From an uncultured Paracoccaceae bacterium (GTDB lineage: Bacteria; Pseudomonadota; Alphaproteobacteria; Rhodobacterales; Rhodobacteraceae), in the NCBI GenBank assembly GCA_934500835.1, contig CAKSTR010000001.1:372001-436000 (forward strand): a DNA stretch of 64,000 nucleotides, read 5' to 3'. Positions 9,125 through 17,444 of the stretch are shown one piece after another (within the stretch, counting starts at the first letter, position 1; each line of letters starts with the position of its first letter). A program made the translations under genes and the position numbers. Below the pieces are notes generated by a model that was given only the letters and a program-made list of their open reading frames with translations, ran no database searches and was not told the DNA's origin.

Positions 9125-10170
9125 CCATGACCCCGCCCCGGCCGCTGCGACTCGCCAGCTACAACGTCGAATGGTTCAACGCGCTTTTTGACGACCGCGG
9201 CAGCCTTCTGGAAGACGGGGAGCCGTCGTCCCGCTACGGCATCTCGCGCAACGAGCAGATCGGCGCACTTGGCATCGTCTTCTCGGCGCTGGATGCCGAT
9301 GGCGTGATGATCATCGAAGGGCCGGACACCACGTCGCGCCGGTCCACCATCACCGCGCTGGAGCGGTTCGCCCTGCATTTCGGGCTGCGGGCGCGGCGCG
9401 CCCTGCACGGCTTTTCCTCGGACACCGAGCAGGAGATCTGTTTTCTCTACGACCCCGACGTGATCAGCCCGCGGCATGACCCGCTGGGCGACCCGGTCGG
9501 CAAGAAGGGCAGCCGCATCGCCCCGCGCTTCGACGGCACCTTCCGCTATGACCTTGACACCGACACCACGGATGAGCTGATCCGCTTCTCGAAGCCGCCG
9601 CTGGAGATCGCGCTGACTGCGGGCGACCGCAGGCTGCGGCTGATCGGCGTGCATGCCAAATCCAAGGCCCCGCATGGCGCCGTGGAGCGCGAGGCGGTGA
9701 TGCGGCTTTCCATCGAGAACCGCCGCAAGCAGCTGGCGCAATGCATCTGGCTGCGCGAACGGGTCGAGGACCATCTGGACCGTGGCGACAGCCTTCTGGT
9801 CATGGGCGATTTCAACGACGGTCCGGGCCTGGACGAATTCGAGAAGCTTTTCGGCCGGTCCGGCGTCGAGATCGTGCTTGGCTGCGACGCAGGTCCCGCC
9901 CGCAGGCTGCGCGAACCCCATGCCGAACTGGCGCTGCAGTCCAAGGTCGGCATCACCCCCACCACCGCCCGCTTCTACCTGAAGCCGCAGAGACGCTATT
10001 TCGAGGCCCTGCTGGATTTCATCATGGTCTCTGCCGACATCGCCGCGACCGGGCCTTATTGGCGGATATGGCATCCGTTCAACGATCCCGGCGTGATGGC
10101 GGTGCCCGAACTGCGCGAGGCGCTGCTGCAGGCCTCGGACCATTTCCCCGTGACCATCGACCTGCCCTGA
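9121..10170 (+). CDS. Endonuclease/exonuclease/phosphatase (EEP) family protein
   Basis: 349 residues. EEP fold landmarks are visible: S-Y-N-V-E-W-F-N near residue 14-21, V-M-G-D-F-N-D-G near 226-233 (the D-x-N pair) and the terminal A-S-D-H-F-P-V (the catalytic D-H). These metal-dependent enzymes cleave phosphodiesters or phosphoesters in nucleic acids, lipids or inositol phosphates; no signal peptide is seen, so it is likely cytosolic. The ATG overlaps the stop of the TerB/J gene by 4 bases. Substrate cannot be told from the sequence. Confidence 0.83.
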   Translation: MTMTPPRPLRLASYNVEWFNALFDDRGSLLEDGEPSSRYGISRNEQIGALGIVFSALDADGVMIIEGPDTTSRRSTITALERFALHFGLRARRALHGFSSDTEQEICFLYDPDVISPRHDPLGDPVGKKGSRIAPRFDGTFRYDLDTDTTDELIRFSKPPLEIALTAGDRRLRLIGVHAKSKAPHGAVEREAVMRLSIENRRKQLAQCIWLRERVEDHLDRGDSLLVMGDFNDGPGLDEFEKLFGRSGVEIVLGCDAGPARRLREPHAELALQSKVGITPTTARFYLKPQRRYFEALLDFIMVSADIAATGPYWRIWHPFNDPGVMAVPELREALLQASDHFPVTIDLP

Positions 10171-10212
10171 GGCCGTACCCGGCAAGGCCCCGCCCAACCG
10201 GCGACAAGTGAT

Positions 10213-10241
10213 TTGCACGGGTGTGATCGCGACCCCATATA
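10213..10241 (+). promoter_or_regulatory. Predicted promoter of the secreted small protein
   Basis: TTGCAC (10213-10218), 17 bp spacer, CATATA (10236-10241). It lies 32 bases before the ATG at 10274, a normal distance. Inference from consensus match. Confidence 0.4.
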
Positions 10242-10273
10242 CTGCGGGTGCTTCCATCGAAAGGCTGCCCCCG

Positions 10274-10666
10274 ATGAAACGCCTTGTGCTTGCCCTTGCC
10301 CTCGGTTTCCCCCTTGCCGCTTCGGCGCAGGAAACGCCCGCCCCCGACACGGGCTCCGGCAGTTCGCTGATGGAGGAGGGGGCGAAGCTGTTCCTGCGCG
10401 GGCTGATGTCCGAGATGGAGCCGGCGCTGGACGACATGGCCAAGGCACTGGACGAAGCCCGGCCGATGCTTGAGGATCTGGGGCCGCAGCTGGCCCAGTT
10501 GCTAGAGGTGATGGGCGACATTCGCCACTATGACAAGCCGTTGGTGCTGCCGAACGGCGACATCCTGATCCGCCGCAGCCCCGGTGCCCCGCCCTACAAG
10601 CCGGCCCCGGCCCCTGCCCCGTCCCTGCCCGGCCCGAACGGCCCGAACGGCGAAATCGATCTTTGA
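10274..10666 (+). CDS. Small secreted or periplasmic protein, unknown function
   Basis: 130 residues. ATG at 10274 starts a clear signal peptide (M-K-R-L, hydrophobic run, A-S-A-Q cleavage near residue 18-19). The mature part has a helical acidic region, with E-E-G-A-K-L-F-L-R-G-L and several E/D-rich repeats to about residue 90, then a proline-rich tail (P-A-P-A-P-A-P). The pattern occurs as a conserved hypothetical in Rhodobacterales; I cannot assign a function. A GGATATTT repeat unit lies downstream. Confidence 0.72.
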   Translation: MKRLVLALALGFPLAASAQETPAPDTGSGSSLMEEGAKLFLRGLMSEMEPALDDMAKALDEARPMLEDLGPQLAQLLEVMGDIRHYDKPLVLPNGDILIRRSPGAPPYKPAPAPAPSLPGPNGPNGEIDL

Positions 10667-10747
10667 TCCGGCGGAGTGCCCGCGCCAGCGGCGCGGCCAC
10701 ATTCCATCTGTCGTCGTCGCATGAACGCTCCTCCTCGGGTGCCTCCG

Positions 10748-10775
10748 GCGGGGATATTTGGGCCAAGATGAAAGC
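10748..10775 (+). repeat. Dispersed GGGATATTT repeat, copy 1
   Basis: Core GGGGATATTTGGGCCAAGAT followed by GAAAGC, 85 bp downstream of a stop codon on the same strand. The same core recurs at 28.9, 34.7, 44.2, 46.5-46.6, 52.9 and 53.1 kb. Confidence 0.75.
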
Positions 10776-10810
10776 TGATTGCTTCCTGCTGGCCCGGAGA
10801 CCCCGGCGGG

Positions 10811-12934
10811 TCAGCCGCGCGCGGCCCGGATCAGGTTGAGGATGTCCTTTGCGGCCTCGGGCACATTGGTGCCGGGACCGAAAATCGCCTTGACGCCTGC
10901 GCCTTTCAGGAAGTCGTAATCCTGCTGCGGGATCACGCCGCCGCAGATCACGAGGATGTCGCCAGCGCCCTGAGCCTTCAGCGCTTCGATCAGTTTCGGC
11001 GCCAGGGTCTTGTGACCGGCGGCTTGCGAGGAGATGCCGATGACATGGACGTCGTTGTCGATGGCATCCTGCGCCGCCTCTTCGGGGGTCTGGAACAGGG
11101 GACCCACGTCAACGTCAAAGCCGATGTCGGCGAAGGCGGTGGCGATCACCTTGGCGCCGCGGTCATGGCCGTCCTGGCCCATCTTGACCACCAGCATCCG
11201 CGGGCGGCGGCCCTCTTCCTCGGCGAATTGCGCGACATCGCGCTGGATCGCCTCGAAACCTTCGTCGCCCTCATAGGCCGCACCGTAAACCCCTGCCAAG
11301 GTCTTCACCTCTGCCCTGTGGCGCCCGAAGGTGCCTTCCATCGCCAGGGAAATCTCACCGACCGAGGCCCGCGCGCGCGCGCATTCGACCGCCGCCTCCA
11401 GAAGATTTCCGCCCTCCACCGTGCGCCGGCCAAGCTCCAGCAGCGCCGCATCGCAAGCCGCCTGATCGCGCGTGGCCCGCATCTTTTCCAGCCGGGCGAT
11501 CTGGGCGTCGCGCACCTTGACGTTGTCGATATCAAGGATGTCGATCGGGTCCTGTTTGGCCAGCTTGTACTTGTTGACCCCGACAATCACCTCGTCGCCG
11601 CGGTCGATCATCGCCTGCCGGCGGGCCGCGGTTTCCTCGATCCGCAGCTTGGGCATGCCCGTCGCCACCGCCTTGGTCATGCCGCCCATGGCCTCGACCT
11701 CTTCGATCAGCTTCCAGGCTTCTTCCGCCAGCTGATGGGTCAGGCTTTCGACATAGTAGCTGCCGGCCAGCGGGTCCACGACATGGGTGATGCCGGTTTC
11801 TTCCTGCAGGATCAGCTGGGTGTTCCGCGCGATCCGGGCGCTGAATTCCGTCGGCAGGGCGATGGCTTCGTCCAGCGCGTTGGTGTGCAGCGATTGGGTG
11901 CCGCCAAGGGCCGCCGCCATCGCCTCATAGGCGGTGCGGATGACGTTGTTGTAGGGGTCCTGCTCTTGCAGGGATACGCCCGAAGTCTGGCAATGCGTCC
12001 GCAGCATCAGGCTGCCGGTTTTCTTCGGCTGGAATTCCGACATGATGCGGTGCCACAGCATCCGCGCCGCGCGCAGCTTGGCCGCTTCCATGAAGAAGTT
12101 CATGCCGATGGCGAAGAAGAAGCTCAGCCGGCCGGCGAAATCATCGACATTCATCCCCCGCGCCAGCGCGGCACGGACATATTCCCGCCCGTCCGCCAGC
12201 GTATAGGCCAGCTCCTGCACGAGGTTCGCCCCGGCCTCCTGCATGTGGTAGCCCGAGATCGAGATCGAGTTGAACTTCGGCATCTCGGCCGAGGTGTATT
12301 CGATGATGTCGGCGATGATCCGCATCGAAGGTTCGGGCGGATAGACATAGGTGTTCCGCACCATGAATTCCTTCAGGATGTCGTTCTGGATCGTGCCCGA
12401 CAACTGGCTGCGGTCGACACCCTGCTCCTCGCCGGTCACGATGAAACTGGCGAGGATCGGGATCACCGCGCCGTTCATCGTCATGGAGACCGAGATCTTT
12501 TCCAGCGGGATGCCGTCGAAGAGGATCTTCATGTCCTCGACGGAGTCGATGGCCACGCCGGCCTTGCCCACATCACCGACCACGCGCGGATGATCCGAGT
12601 CGTAGCCCCGGTGCGTCGCCAGATCGAAGGCAACCGAGACCCCCTGCTGACCGGCGGCAAGCGCCTTGCGGTAGAAGGCGTTCGATTCCTCGGCGGTCGA
12701 GAAGCCGGCATATTGCCGGATCGTCCAGGGCCGGCCGGAATACATCGTGGCGCGCACGCCGCGGGTAAAGGGGGCGACGCCCGGCAACTCGCCCATCTGG
12801 GGCAGGCCTGCCACGTCATCGGCGGTGTAAAGCGGCTTCACCGTGATGCCTTCCAGCGTCTGCCAGTTCAGGCTGTCGGGCGAGGCCCCCTTCAGTTCCT
12901 TCGAGGCCAGGGCCTCCCATGCCTTAACGTCCAT
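10811..12934 (-). CDS. scpA: Methylmalonyl-CoA mutase
   Basis: 707 residues, the usual length of a single-chain bacterial mutase. The start is the ATG at 12934 with GGAGAAAGAT in front; the frame extends further upstream into the divergent DUF4174 gene without family similarity. The N-terminal two thirds is the substrate TIM barrel ([16 protein letters not shown]). The C-terminal B12 domain carries D588-x-H590-x-x-G593, H590 being the lower cobalt ligand, and G-x-G near the end. The enzyme converts methylmalonyl-CoA to succinyl-CoA, finishing the propionyl-CoA route begun by pccA/pccB. Confidence 0.97.
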   Translation of the reverse strand: MDVKAWEALASKELKGASPDSLNWQTLEGITVKPLYTADDVAGLPQMGELPGVAPFTRGVRATMYSGRPWTIRQYAGFSTAEESNAFYRKALAAGQQGVSVAFDLATHRGYDSDHPRVVGDVGKAGVAIDSVEDMKILFDGIPLEKISVSMTMNGAVIPILASFIVTGEEQGVDRSQLSGTIQNDILKEFMVRNTYVYPPEPSMRIIADIIEYTSAEMPKFNSISISGYHMQEAGANLVQELAYTLADGREYVRAALARGMNVDDFAGRLSFFFAIGMNFFMEAAKLRAARMLWHRIMSEFQPKKTGSLMLRTHCQTSGVSLQEQDPYNNVIRTAYEAMAAALGGTQSLHTNALDEAIALPTEFSARIARNTQLILQEETGITHVVDPLAGSYYVESLTHQLAEEAWKLIEEVEAMGGMTKAVATGMPKLRIEETAARRQAMIDRGDEVIVGVNKYKLAKQDPIDILDIDNVKVRDAQIARLEKMRATRDQAACDAALLELGRRTVEGGNLLEAAVECARARASVGEISLAMEGTFGRHRAEVKTLAGVYGAAYEGDEGFEAIQRDVAQFAEEEGRRPRMLVVKMGQDGHDRGAKVIATAFADIGFDVDVGPLFQTPEEAAQDAIDNDVHVIGISSQAAGHKTLAPKLIEALKAQGAGDILVICGGVIPQQDYDFLKGAGVKAIFGPGTNVPEAAKDILNLIRAARG

Positions 12935-12976
12935 ATCTTTCTCCGTGGCTGGCGCGGCAGAGGGCTGCGGCACCGC

Positions 12977-13005
12977 TTGGGCTTTTCGGCGCCCTGCCCT
13001 ATATC
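12977..13005 (+). promoter_or_regulatory. Predicted promoter of the DUF4174 gene
   Basis: TTGGGC (12977-12982), 17 bp, TATATC (13000-13005). The ATG at 13012 is 7 bases beyond the -10 box, so transcription would begin at or next to the start codon. A leaderless mRNA is the simplest reading. Confidence 0.5.
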
Positions 13006-13011
13006 TGGGGC

Positions 13012-13458
13012 ATGAAGCACCTGAACCGCCGTCACTTTCTTCTTCTCGCCGGACTGGCCCCCCTGGCCGCAATGGCCGAGGGCCCCGTTCCCTTCGCTGC
13101 AGTCCCGGCGGCGGATGTCACCGAGGCCGATCTTCTTTTCGTCTGCCGCCCGGTGATCGTCTTCGCTGACACCCCGAACGACCCTGCCTTCATCCGGCAG
13201 ATGGAAATCCTGTCGCGCTACTATGCCGAGCTTGCGCAGCGCGACGTCATCCTGATCACCGATACCGATCCGGCCGCCGGGTCAGCCTTGCGCAAAAGGC
13301 TGCGGCCGCGCGGCTTTGCGCTGGTGCTGATGGACAAGGACTGGTCCTCGGCCATCCGCAAGCCGCTGCCCTGGGACGGGCGCGAAGTGGTGAACGCCAT
13401 CGACAAGATGCCGATTGCCCGGGCCGAGTCGCTGGAGAAGAATCCCGCCGGGCGGTGA
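13012..13458 (+). CDS. DUF4174 domain protein with Tat-like signal
   Basis: 148 residues. The N-terminus [14 protein letters not shown] looks like a twin-arginine signal with an A-M-A cleavage site near residue 22. The mature part has the DUF4174 pattern: V-I-V-F-A-D near residue 48, a central Y-Y-A-E-L-A-Q-R-D, and [16 protein letters not shown]4174 resembles a thioredoxin fold without catalytic cysteines; no function is established. It is divergent from scpA (77 bp between) and convergent with pccA. Confidence 0.8.
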   Translation: MKHLNRRHFLLLAGLAPLAAMAEGPVPFAAVPAADVTEADLLFVCRPVIVFADTPNDPAFIRQMEILSRYYAELAQRDVILITDTDPAAGSALRKRLRPRGFALVLMDKDWSSAIRKPLPWDGREVVNAIDKMPIARAESLEKNPAGR

Positions 13459-13463
13459 ATCCC

Positions 13464-13485
13464 TGATTTTCGCCGAAAACCGGGG
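13464..13485. terminator. Hairpin between convergent DUF4174 and pccA genes
   Basis: TTTTCG-C-CGAAAA (13467-13479) gives a small stem that could be read on both strands between two convergent stop codons. The same GATTTTCG-N-CGAAAA core recurs at 44279-44299. Confidence 0.45.
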
Positions 13486-13495
13486 ACGCCGGCCA

Positions 13496-15496
13496 TCATT
13501 CGAACTCCATGATGATGTCATCGACCTTCAGGCTGGCCCCGGCTGCGGCCTTGATCGCCTTGACCACGCCCTTCTTCTCGGCCTTGAGGATGTTCTCCAT
13601 CTTCATAGCCTCGACCGTGGCCAGCGCCTGGCCTTCCTGCACTTCCTGACCTTCCTCGACACTGATCTTCACGACCAGCCCGGGCATCGGGCACAGAAGG
13701 AAGCGCGAGGTGTCCGGCGGGGCCTTCTCCAGCATCAGCCCGGACAGGTCCTTCTGCCGCGGGGTCTGGACATGCACCTTCAGATCCGCGCCGCGCAACC
13801 GCATGCGAAAGCCCATCGGGATCTTGCCGACCTTGATGACCAGGGGTTTGCCGTCCACCGTCAGCCGGGCCAGCGGCTGGCCCGGGGTCCAGTCCGAGAC
13901 GACACGCAGCGCAGAGCCGCCATCGATGGTCACGCTTGATCCCGCGGGATCGGCATCGATCCTTGCCGTGAAGGCGCGGCTCTGCAGCGTCACCACCCAG
14001 TCGTCGCCGACGCGGCGGGTGTGGTTGTCCATGGTGCCGGAAATCCGGGTGCGCCGGATCTCGGCCACGCGGTTCATCGCCGCCGCCGCCGCCGCCACCC
14101 TGTGCAGCGTGGCCTCGTCCAGCGTGGCGCCCTGGAAGCCCTCGGGGTATTCCTCGGCGATGAAGGCGGTGGTGATGTCGCCTTTGACAAAGCGCGGATG
14201 GTCCATCACCGCGCCGACAAACGGCAGGTTGTGGCCGATGCCTTCGACCTCGAACGTGTCCAGCGCGATGCGCATTTCCTCGATCGCCTCGGCGCGCGTC
14301 GGTGCCCAAGTGCAGAGTTTGGCGATCATCGGGTCGTAGAACATGCTGATCTCGCCGCCCTCATAGACGCCGGTATCATTGCGCACGATGCCGGCTGCGG
14401 TCCGGCCTTCCGCCGGCGGGCGGTAGCGGGTCAGACGACCGATCGAGGGCAGGAAGTTGCGATAGGGGTCCTCGGCGTAAAGCCGGCTTTCCATCGCCCA
14501 ACCGTTGATCTTCAGATCTTCCTGCTTGAACGGCAGCTTTTCGCCATTCGCCACGCGGATCATCTGCTCGACCAGATCGACGCCGGTGATCAGCTCGGTC
14601 ACCGGGTGTTCCACCTGCAAGCGCGTGTTCATTTCAAGGAAATAGAAGTTGCGGTTGCCGTCGACGATGAATTCCACCGTGCCTGCGCTGGTATATCCCA
14701 CCGCCTTCGCCAGCGCGCAGGCCTGTTCGCCCATCGCCTTGCGCGTTGCCGCGTCAAGGAAGGGCGAGGGCGCCTCTTCGATGACCTTCTGGTTGCGGCG
14801 CTGGATCGAGCATTCGCGTTCATGCAGGTAGACGCAGTTGCCGTGCTGATCCGCCAGCACCTGAATTTCGATATGCCGCGGTTGCGTCACGAACTTCTCG
14901 ATAAAGATCCGGTCGTCACCGAAGCTTGAAGCCGCCTCGTTCTTCGAGGACTGGAAGCCCTCGGCCGCCTCGGCATCGTTCCAGGCGATCCGCATGCCCT
15001 TGCCACCGCCGCCTGCGCTGGCCTTGATCATCACCGGATAGCCGATCTGCTGGCTGATCCGCACCGCCTCATCGGCGTCGGCGATCAGGCCCATATAGCC
15101 GGGAACCGTGGAAACACCGGCATCCTGGGCGATCTTCTTCGAGGTGATCTTGTCGCCCATCGCCTCGATCGCCGGGGACGGGGGGCCGACGAAGACCACG
15201 CCTTCCGCCTCGAGTGCCGCGGCGAAGTCGCGGCGTTCGGACAGGAAGCCATAGCCCGGGTGGACCGCCTCGGCACCGGTCTGGCGAATGGCGTCCATGA
15301 TCTTGTCGATCACGATATAGGACTGGTTGGCCGGGGGCGGACCGATATGGATCGCCTCATCCGCCATCTTCACATGCAGCGCGTTGCGGTCGGCGTCGGA
15401 ATAGACCGCGACCGTGGCGATGCCCATCTTGCGCGCGGTCTTGATGACGCGGCAGGCGATCTCGCCCCGGTTGGCGATCAGGATCTTCTTGAACAT
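13496..15496 (-). CDS. pccA: Propionyl-CoA carboxylase alpha subunit (biotin carboxylase + BCCP)
   Basis: 666 residues. The biotin carboxylase part (residues 1-450) shows K-A-S-A-G-G-G-G-K-G-M (ATP-grasp loop) and E-M-N-T-R-L-Q-V-E-H-P-V-T-E. A linker/BT domain follows, and the C-terminal biotinyl domain ends with E-A-M-K-M-E-N, K632 being the biotin attachment site. With PccB it carboxylates propionyl-CoA to methylmalonyl-CoA, the substrate epimerised and rearranged by ScpA. The need for biotin links it to the bioMNY transporter in this window. It lies on the same strand as pccB and scpA. Confidence 0.96.
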   Translation of the reverse strand: MFKKILIANRGEIACRVIKTARKMGIATVAVYSDADRNALHVKMADEAIHIGPPPANQSYIVIDKIMDAIRQTGAEAVHPGYGFLSERRDFAAALEAEGVVFVGPPSPAIEAMGDKITSKKIAQDAGVSTVPGYMGLIADADEAVRISQQIGYPVMIKASAGGGGKGMRIAWNDAEAAEGFQSSKNEAASSFGDDRIFIEKFVTQPRHIEIQVLADQHGNCVYLHERECSIQRRNQKVIEEAPSPFLDAATRKAMGEQACALAKAVGYTSAGTVEFIVDGNRNFYFLEMNTRLQVEHPVTELITGVDLVEQMIRVANGEKLPFKQEDLKINGWAMESRLYAEDPYRNFLPSIGRLTRYRPPAEGRTAAGIVRNDTGVYEGGEISMFYDPMIAKLCTWAPTRAEAIEEMRIALDTFEVEGIGHNLPFVGAVMDHPRFVKGDITTAFIAEEYPEGFQGATLDEATLHRVAAAAAAMNRVAEIRRTRISGTMDNHTRRVGDDWVVTLQSRAFTARIDADPAGSSVTIDGGSALRVVSDWTPGQPLARLTVDGKPLVIKVGKIPMGFRMRLRGADLKVHVQTPRQKDLSGLMLEKAPPDTSRFLLCPMPGLVVKISVEEGQEVQEGQALATVEAMKMENILKAEKKGVVKAIKAAAGASLKVDDIIMEFE

Positions 15497-15611
15497 GGCT
15501 CCCCCTCAGTCGGCCCGCGCCGCCAGGCGCGAAAATGCGAAGGGGCCGCCCGGGCATTCAGCCCGGACGACCCCGAAATTCAGAATTGACCGCCCTTCGG
15601 CGGTGATCAGA

Positions 15612-15830
15612 TCAGTAGCGCGGCTGGCAGGGCGGCAGGCCGAGTTCGATGCCGCAGGTTGCCGCACCGGCAAGCGCGCCCAGGGCTGCGCCGGCGACCA
15701 TGTTTTCATCCAGCGCATCGGCGACAAGGGCACCAGCAGCGGCGCCGGCAACGCCGCGCGACGCCGGGTCCTGCATGCAGGCCGAGAGCGGAAGGGTGAG
15801 AAGAGCGAAGACGATAAGCGATTTCTGCAT
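15612..15830 (-). CDS. Small glycine-zipper lipoprotein
   Basis: 72 residues. A lipoprotein signal ends at L-S-A-C (C18). The rest is a glycine/alanine-rich zipper (G-V-A-G-A-A-A-G-A-L and A-G-A-A-L-G-A-L-A-G-A), ending in P-P-C-Q-P-R-Y. Similar tiny entericidin/17-kDa-antigen-like lipoproteins are common in alphaproteobacterial outer membranes; no exact function known. A weak promoter (TTGAAT-15-TAGACT on the minus strand) lies upstream. It sits between pccA and the hypothetical gene at 16150. Confidence 0.78.
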   Translation of the reverse strand: MQKSLIVFALLTLPLSACMQDPASRGVAGAAAGALVADALDENMVAGAALGALAGAATCGIELGLPPCQPRY

Positions 15831-16149
15831 GGTTTACTGCCTCGTGTTGTGGTTTTTATTGCACGAGAGTCTAGCGCAAAGCTCGCGGATTCAAAGGGAA
15901 AATGGGCACCATTCACGCCATCGGCATTCAGCCGCCGATTGCAAGAAGAGTGCGATCCGGCCAGGGACGGGCCGGATCGCATAGAAGGGGAAGGGTAACA
16001 AGTGTGACTTTGCGGGGGCTGCCAGGGCAGGCAGACACCCACGGCCCCAGACTGCCGATGCGGGCGAGTCGGCGCAAACCCGTTCTGCGCCGGCTGGCGG
16101 GGCGTGGCGGAAAAGTGCCGGAATGACAAGGGGTTGGGCGGAAACATGC
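15831..16149. other. Gene-poor interval of 319 bp with one strong hairpin
   Basis: No convincing gene on either strand; open frames here have arginine/serine/proline-rich shadow composition. It holds the likely promoter of the lipoprotein at 15612 and a terminator-like hairpin at 15951-15981. Confidence 0.6.
15951..15981 (-). terminator. Predicted terminator downstream of the 16150 gene
   Basis: GCGATCCGGCC (15952-15962) pairs with GGCCGGATCGC (15970-15980), an 11 bp perfect stem. On the minus strand a pyrimidine-rich ACTCTTCTT follows. It would separate the 16150 gene from the small lipoprotein gene. Confidence 0.6.
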
Positions 16150-16542
16150 CTAATCCTCATCCTCGTCCCAGTCGAAGCGGGCGGCATCCTCGCCGGTCGC
16201 AAAGACCTCGGGGAAGGCGGCTTCGGCACGCTTGCGGTCGATCCGCAGCAGCGCATCATAAGAGGCGGGATCGAAAGGATCTTCTGCCGGCACCACCTCG
16301 CGGCCAAACAGCCAGGACAACCGGCCCGCATCCAGATTGCCCCGTTCGAATGGTTCTTCGCCGAAGTGCTGCCAAAGGGCGGCCATGAAGGCCTGATCGG
16401 CCAGACGGTCCACATGCTTGCGGTCCTTGAACCGCTCGCGCCGGATGATCTTCGTCGCACCTTCCTTCACGTTGGCGCGGCGGATGGTGAACTGCGAATC
16501 CGTGCCGGTCAGACGGCTGGGAAAGCCCCTGTGCTTCAGCAT
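16150..16542 (-). CDS. Conserved hypothetical protein, acidic C-terminus
   Basis: 130 residues, soluble, no signal peptide. The N-terminal 40 residues are basic (R-R-A-N-V-K, K-I-I-R-R-E-R-F-K-D-R-K-H) and the C-terminus is strongly acidic (F-D-W-D-E-D-E-D). Aromatic-rich central region with F-M-A-A-L-W-Q-H-F-G-E. No recognised domain. GGGGAG in front of the ATG supports the start. It lies within the pcc gene group on the same strand, but a terminator follows it, so a role in propionate use is not implied. Confidence 0.65.
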   Translation of the reverse strand: MLKHRGFPSRLTGTDSQFTIRRANVKEGATKIIRRERFKDRKHVDRLADQAFMAALWQHFGEEPFERGNLDAGRLSWLFGREVVPAEDPFDPASYDALLRIDRKRAEAAFPEVFATGEDAARFDWDEDED

Positions 16543-16680
16543 GAGGCAACTCCCCGGTCAAACGGGCCTAAATCCGGCGATGTCACGGAATGCTGCGTCT
16601 GACCTGCGCAGCCAAGGGGCCACCGAAAGGTGGCGGCGCCAGGACCAGCGGCATCAGCTGGCCGGCCCTGGCGACCGGTC

Positions 16681-16821
16681 TTACTTGTATTTGCCGGTGT
16701 AGGTCGGCTCGACCGTGACACCTTCGTCCACGTAGACGACTTCTTCTTCGGCTTTCTTCGCGCAGGCAGCCACAAAGCCAACCAGGGCAAGGGCCATGAC
16801 GATACGCATGCTCTTCTGCAT
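16681..16821 (-). CDS. Very small lipoprotein
   Basis: 46 residues: M-Q-K-S-M-R-I-V-M-A-L-A-L-V-G-F-V-A-A-C, a lipoprotein signal ending at C20, then K-K-A-E-E-E-V-V-Y-V-D-E-G and T-Y-T-G-K-Y-K. GGAGTAGAGG precedes the ATG; an internal ATG (residue 5) is the alternative start. Similar 40-50 residue lipoproteins with a T-G-K-Y ending are conserved in Rhodobacterales, function unknown. It lies between the 16150 gene and the DUF6497 gene, same strand. Confidence 0.72.
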   Translation of the reverse strand: MQKSMRIVMALALVGFVAACAKKAEEEVVYVDEGVTVEPTYTGKYK

Positions 16822-16824
16822 CCT

Positions 16825-16944
16825 CTACTCCATAGTTCTTGGAGGGTTGTAGCGGACGACATGTCCGCCCTCCCCCATTGCGAGGTCAAGGCCGCTTGGG
16901 TTCGGCCTTGTGTCACCATAGCCGAGAACCTGCACGAAAGACAT
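16825..16944 (-). CDS. Possible 39-codon upstream ORF
   Basis: ATG at 16944 with GGGAG six bases upstream opens a 39-codon frame (begins M-S-F-V-Q-V-L-G-Y-G-D) whose TAG lies 3 bases before the start of the small lipoprotein gene. The arrangement would allow translational coupling. Codon composition is not clearly coding, so this is a weak call. Confidence 0.25.
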   Translation of the reverse strand: MSFVQVLGYGDTRPNPSGLDLAMGEGGHVVRYNPPRTME

Positions 16945-17032
16945 TGCAGGTCTCCCAAGTTGTTCGGCTGTGACTCCGTTACATCAGCGGCGGCAGCTTG
17001 ACCACTGGCGAACTCAATATCTTGTGTGTTCA

Positions 17033-17443
17033 TCAGAACATCTCCCAGATGCAGGCACCGCCTTGCGGGGAATATGCCTCGAAGAACTGCACGGCATCGG
17101 GCGCCGGCTCGCCGAAGGGCACGGCACGATCGGCGAAGGTGATGACGATCTGCTGCGGGGTTGGCACCATGCCATCGATGCGCGGCAGGGCGTAACCGTC
17201 GCAGACCGCCTGCATGTCCGCCGCGGCATCCTCGTCCGGCTTCAGCCCCGGCACCACGAAGCGAAATCGCGCCGTGGCCCCCGCCGGACCCTGCAGGTCG
17301 GTGATGACATCCAGCGCCTGCACCTCGCGCCCGGAGGGAACGGTGACGGCATCCCCGACAGGTGCGGCCTTCTCCTCGCAACCGCCGGCGGCCAGCACCA
17401 GGCTGGCAGCGGTCAGGGCGATGAGGCGGGGCAGCGTGTTCAT
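17033..17443 (-). CDS. DUF6497-type lipoprotein
   Basis: 136 residues with an N-terminal signal ending in A-A-G-G-C (C22), so probably lipidated. The mature domain includes V-P-S-G-R-E-V-Q, A-R-F-R-F-V-V-P-G and a C-terminal Q-G-G-A-C-I-W-E-M-F; the second cysteine may pair with C in the A-V-C-D-G-Y segment. This matches the Rhodobacterales-specific DUF6497 family, function unknown. Its ATG lies 1 base after the pccB stop codon, so it is almost surely co-transcribed with pccB. Confidence 0.75.
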   Translation of the reverse strand: MNTLPRLIALTAASLVLAAGGCEEKAAPVGDAVTVPSGREVQALDVITDLQGPAGATARFRFVVPGLKPDEDAAADMQAVCDGYALPRIDGMVPTPQQIVITFADRAVPFGEPAPDAVQFFEAYSPQGGACIWEMF

Positions 17444-17444
17444 G

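Noticed and set aside
11012..13015. Long open frame (667 codons) antisense to scpA
   Set aside because: It is rich in R, H, G and D in the pattern of a shadow frame in GC-rich DNA; the opposite strand encodes a clear methylmalonyl-CoA mutase.
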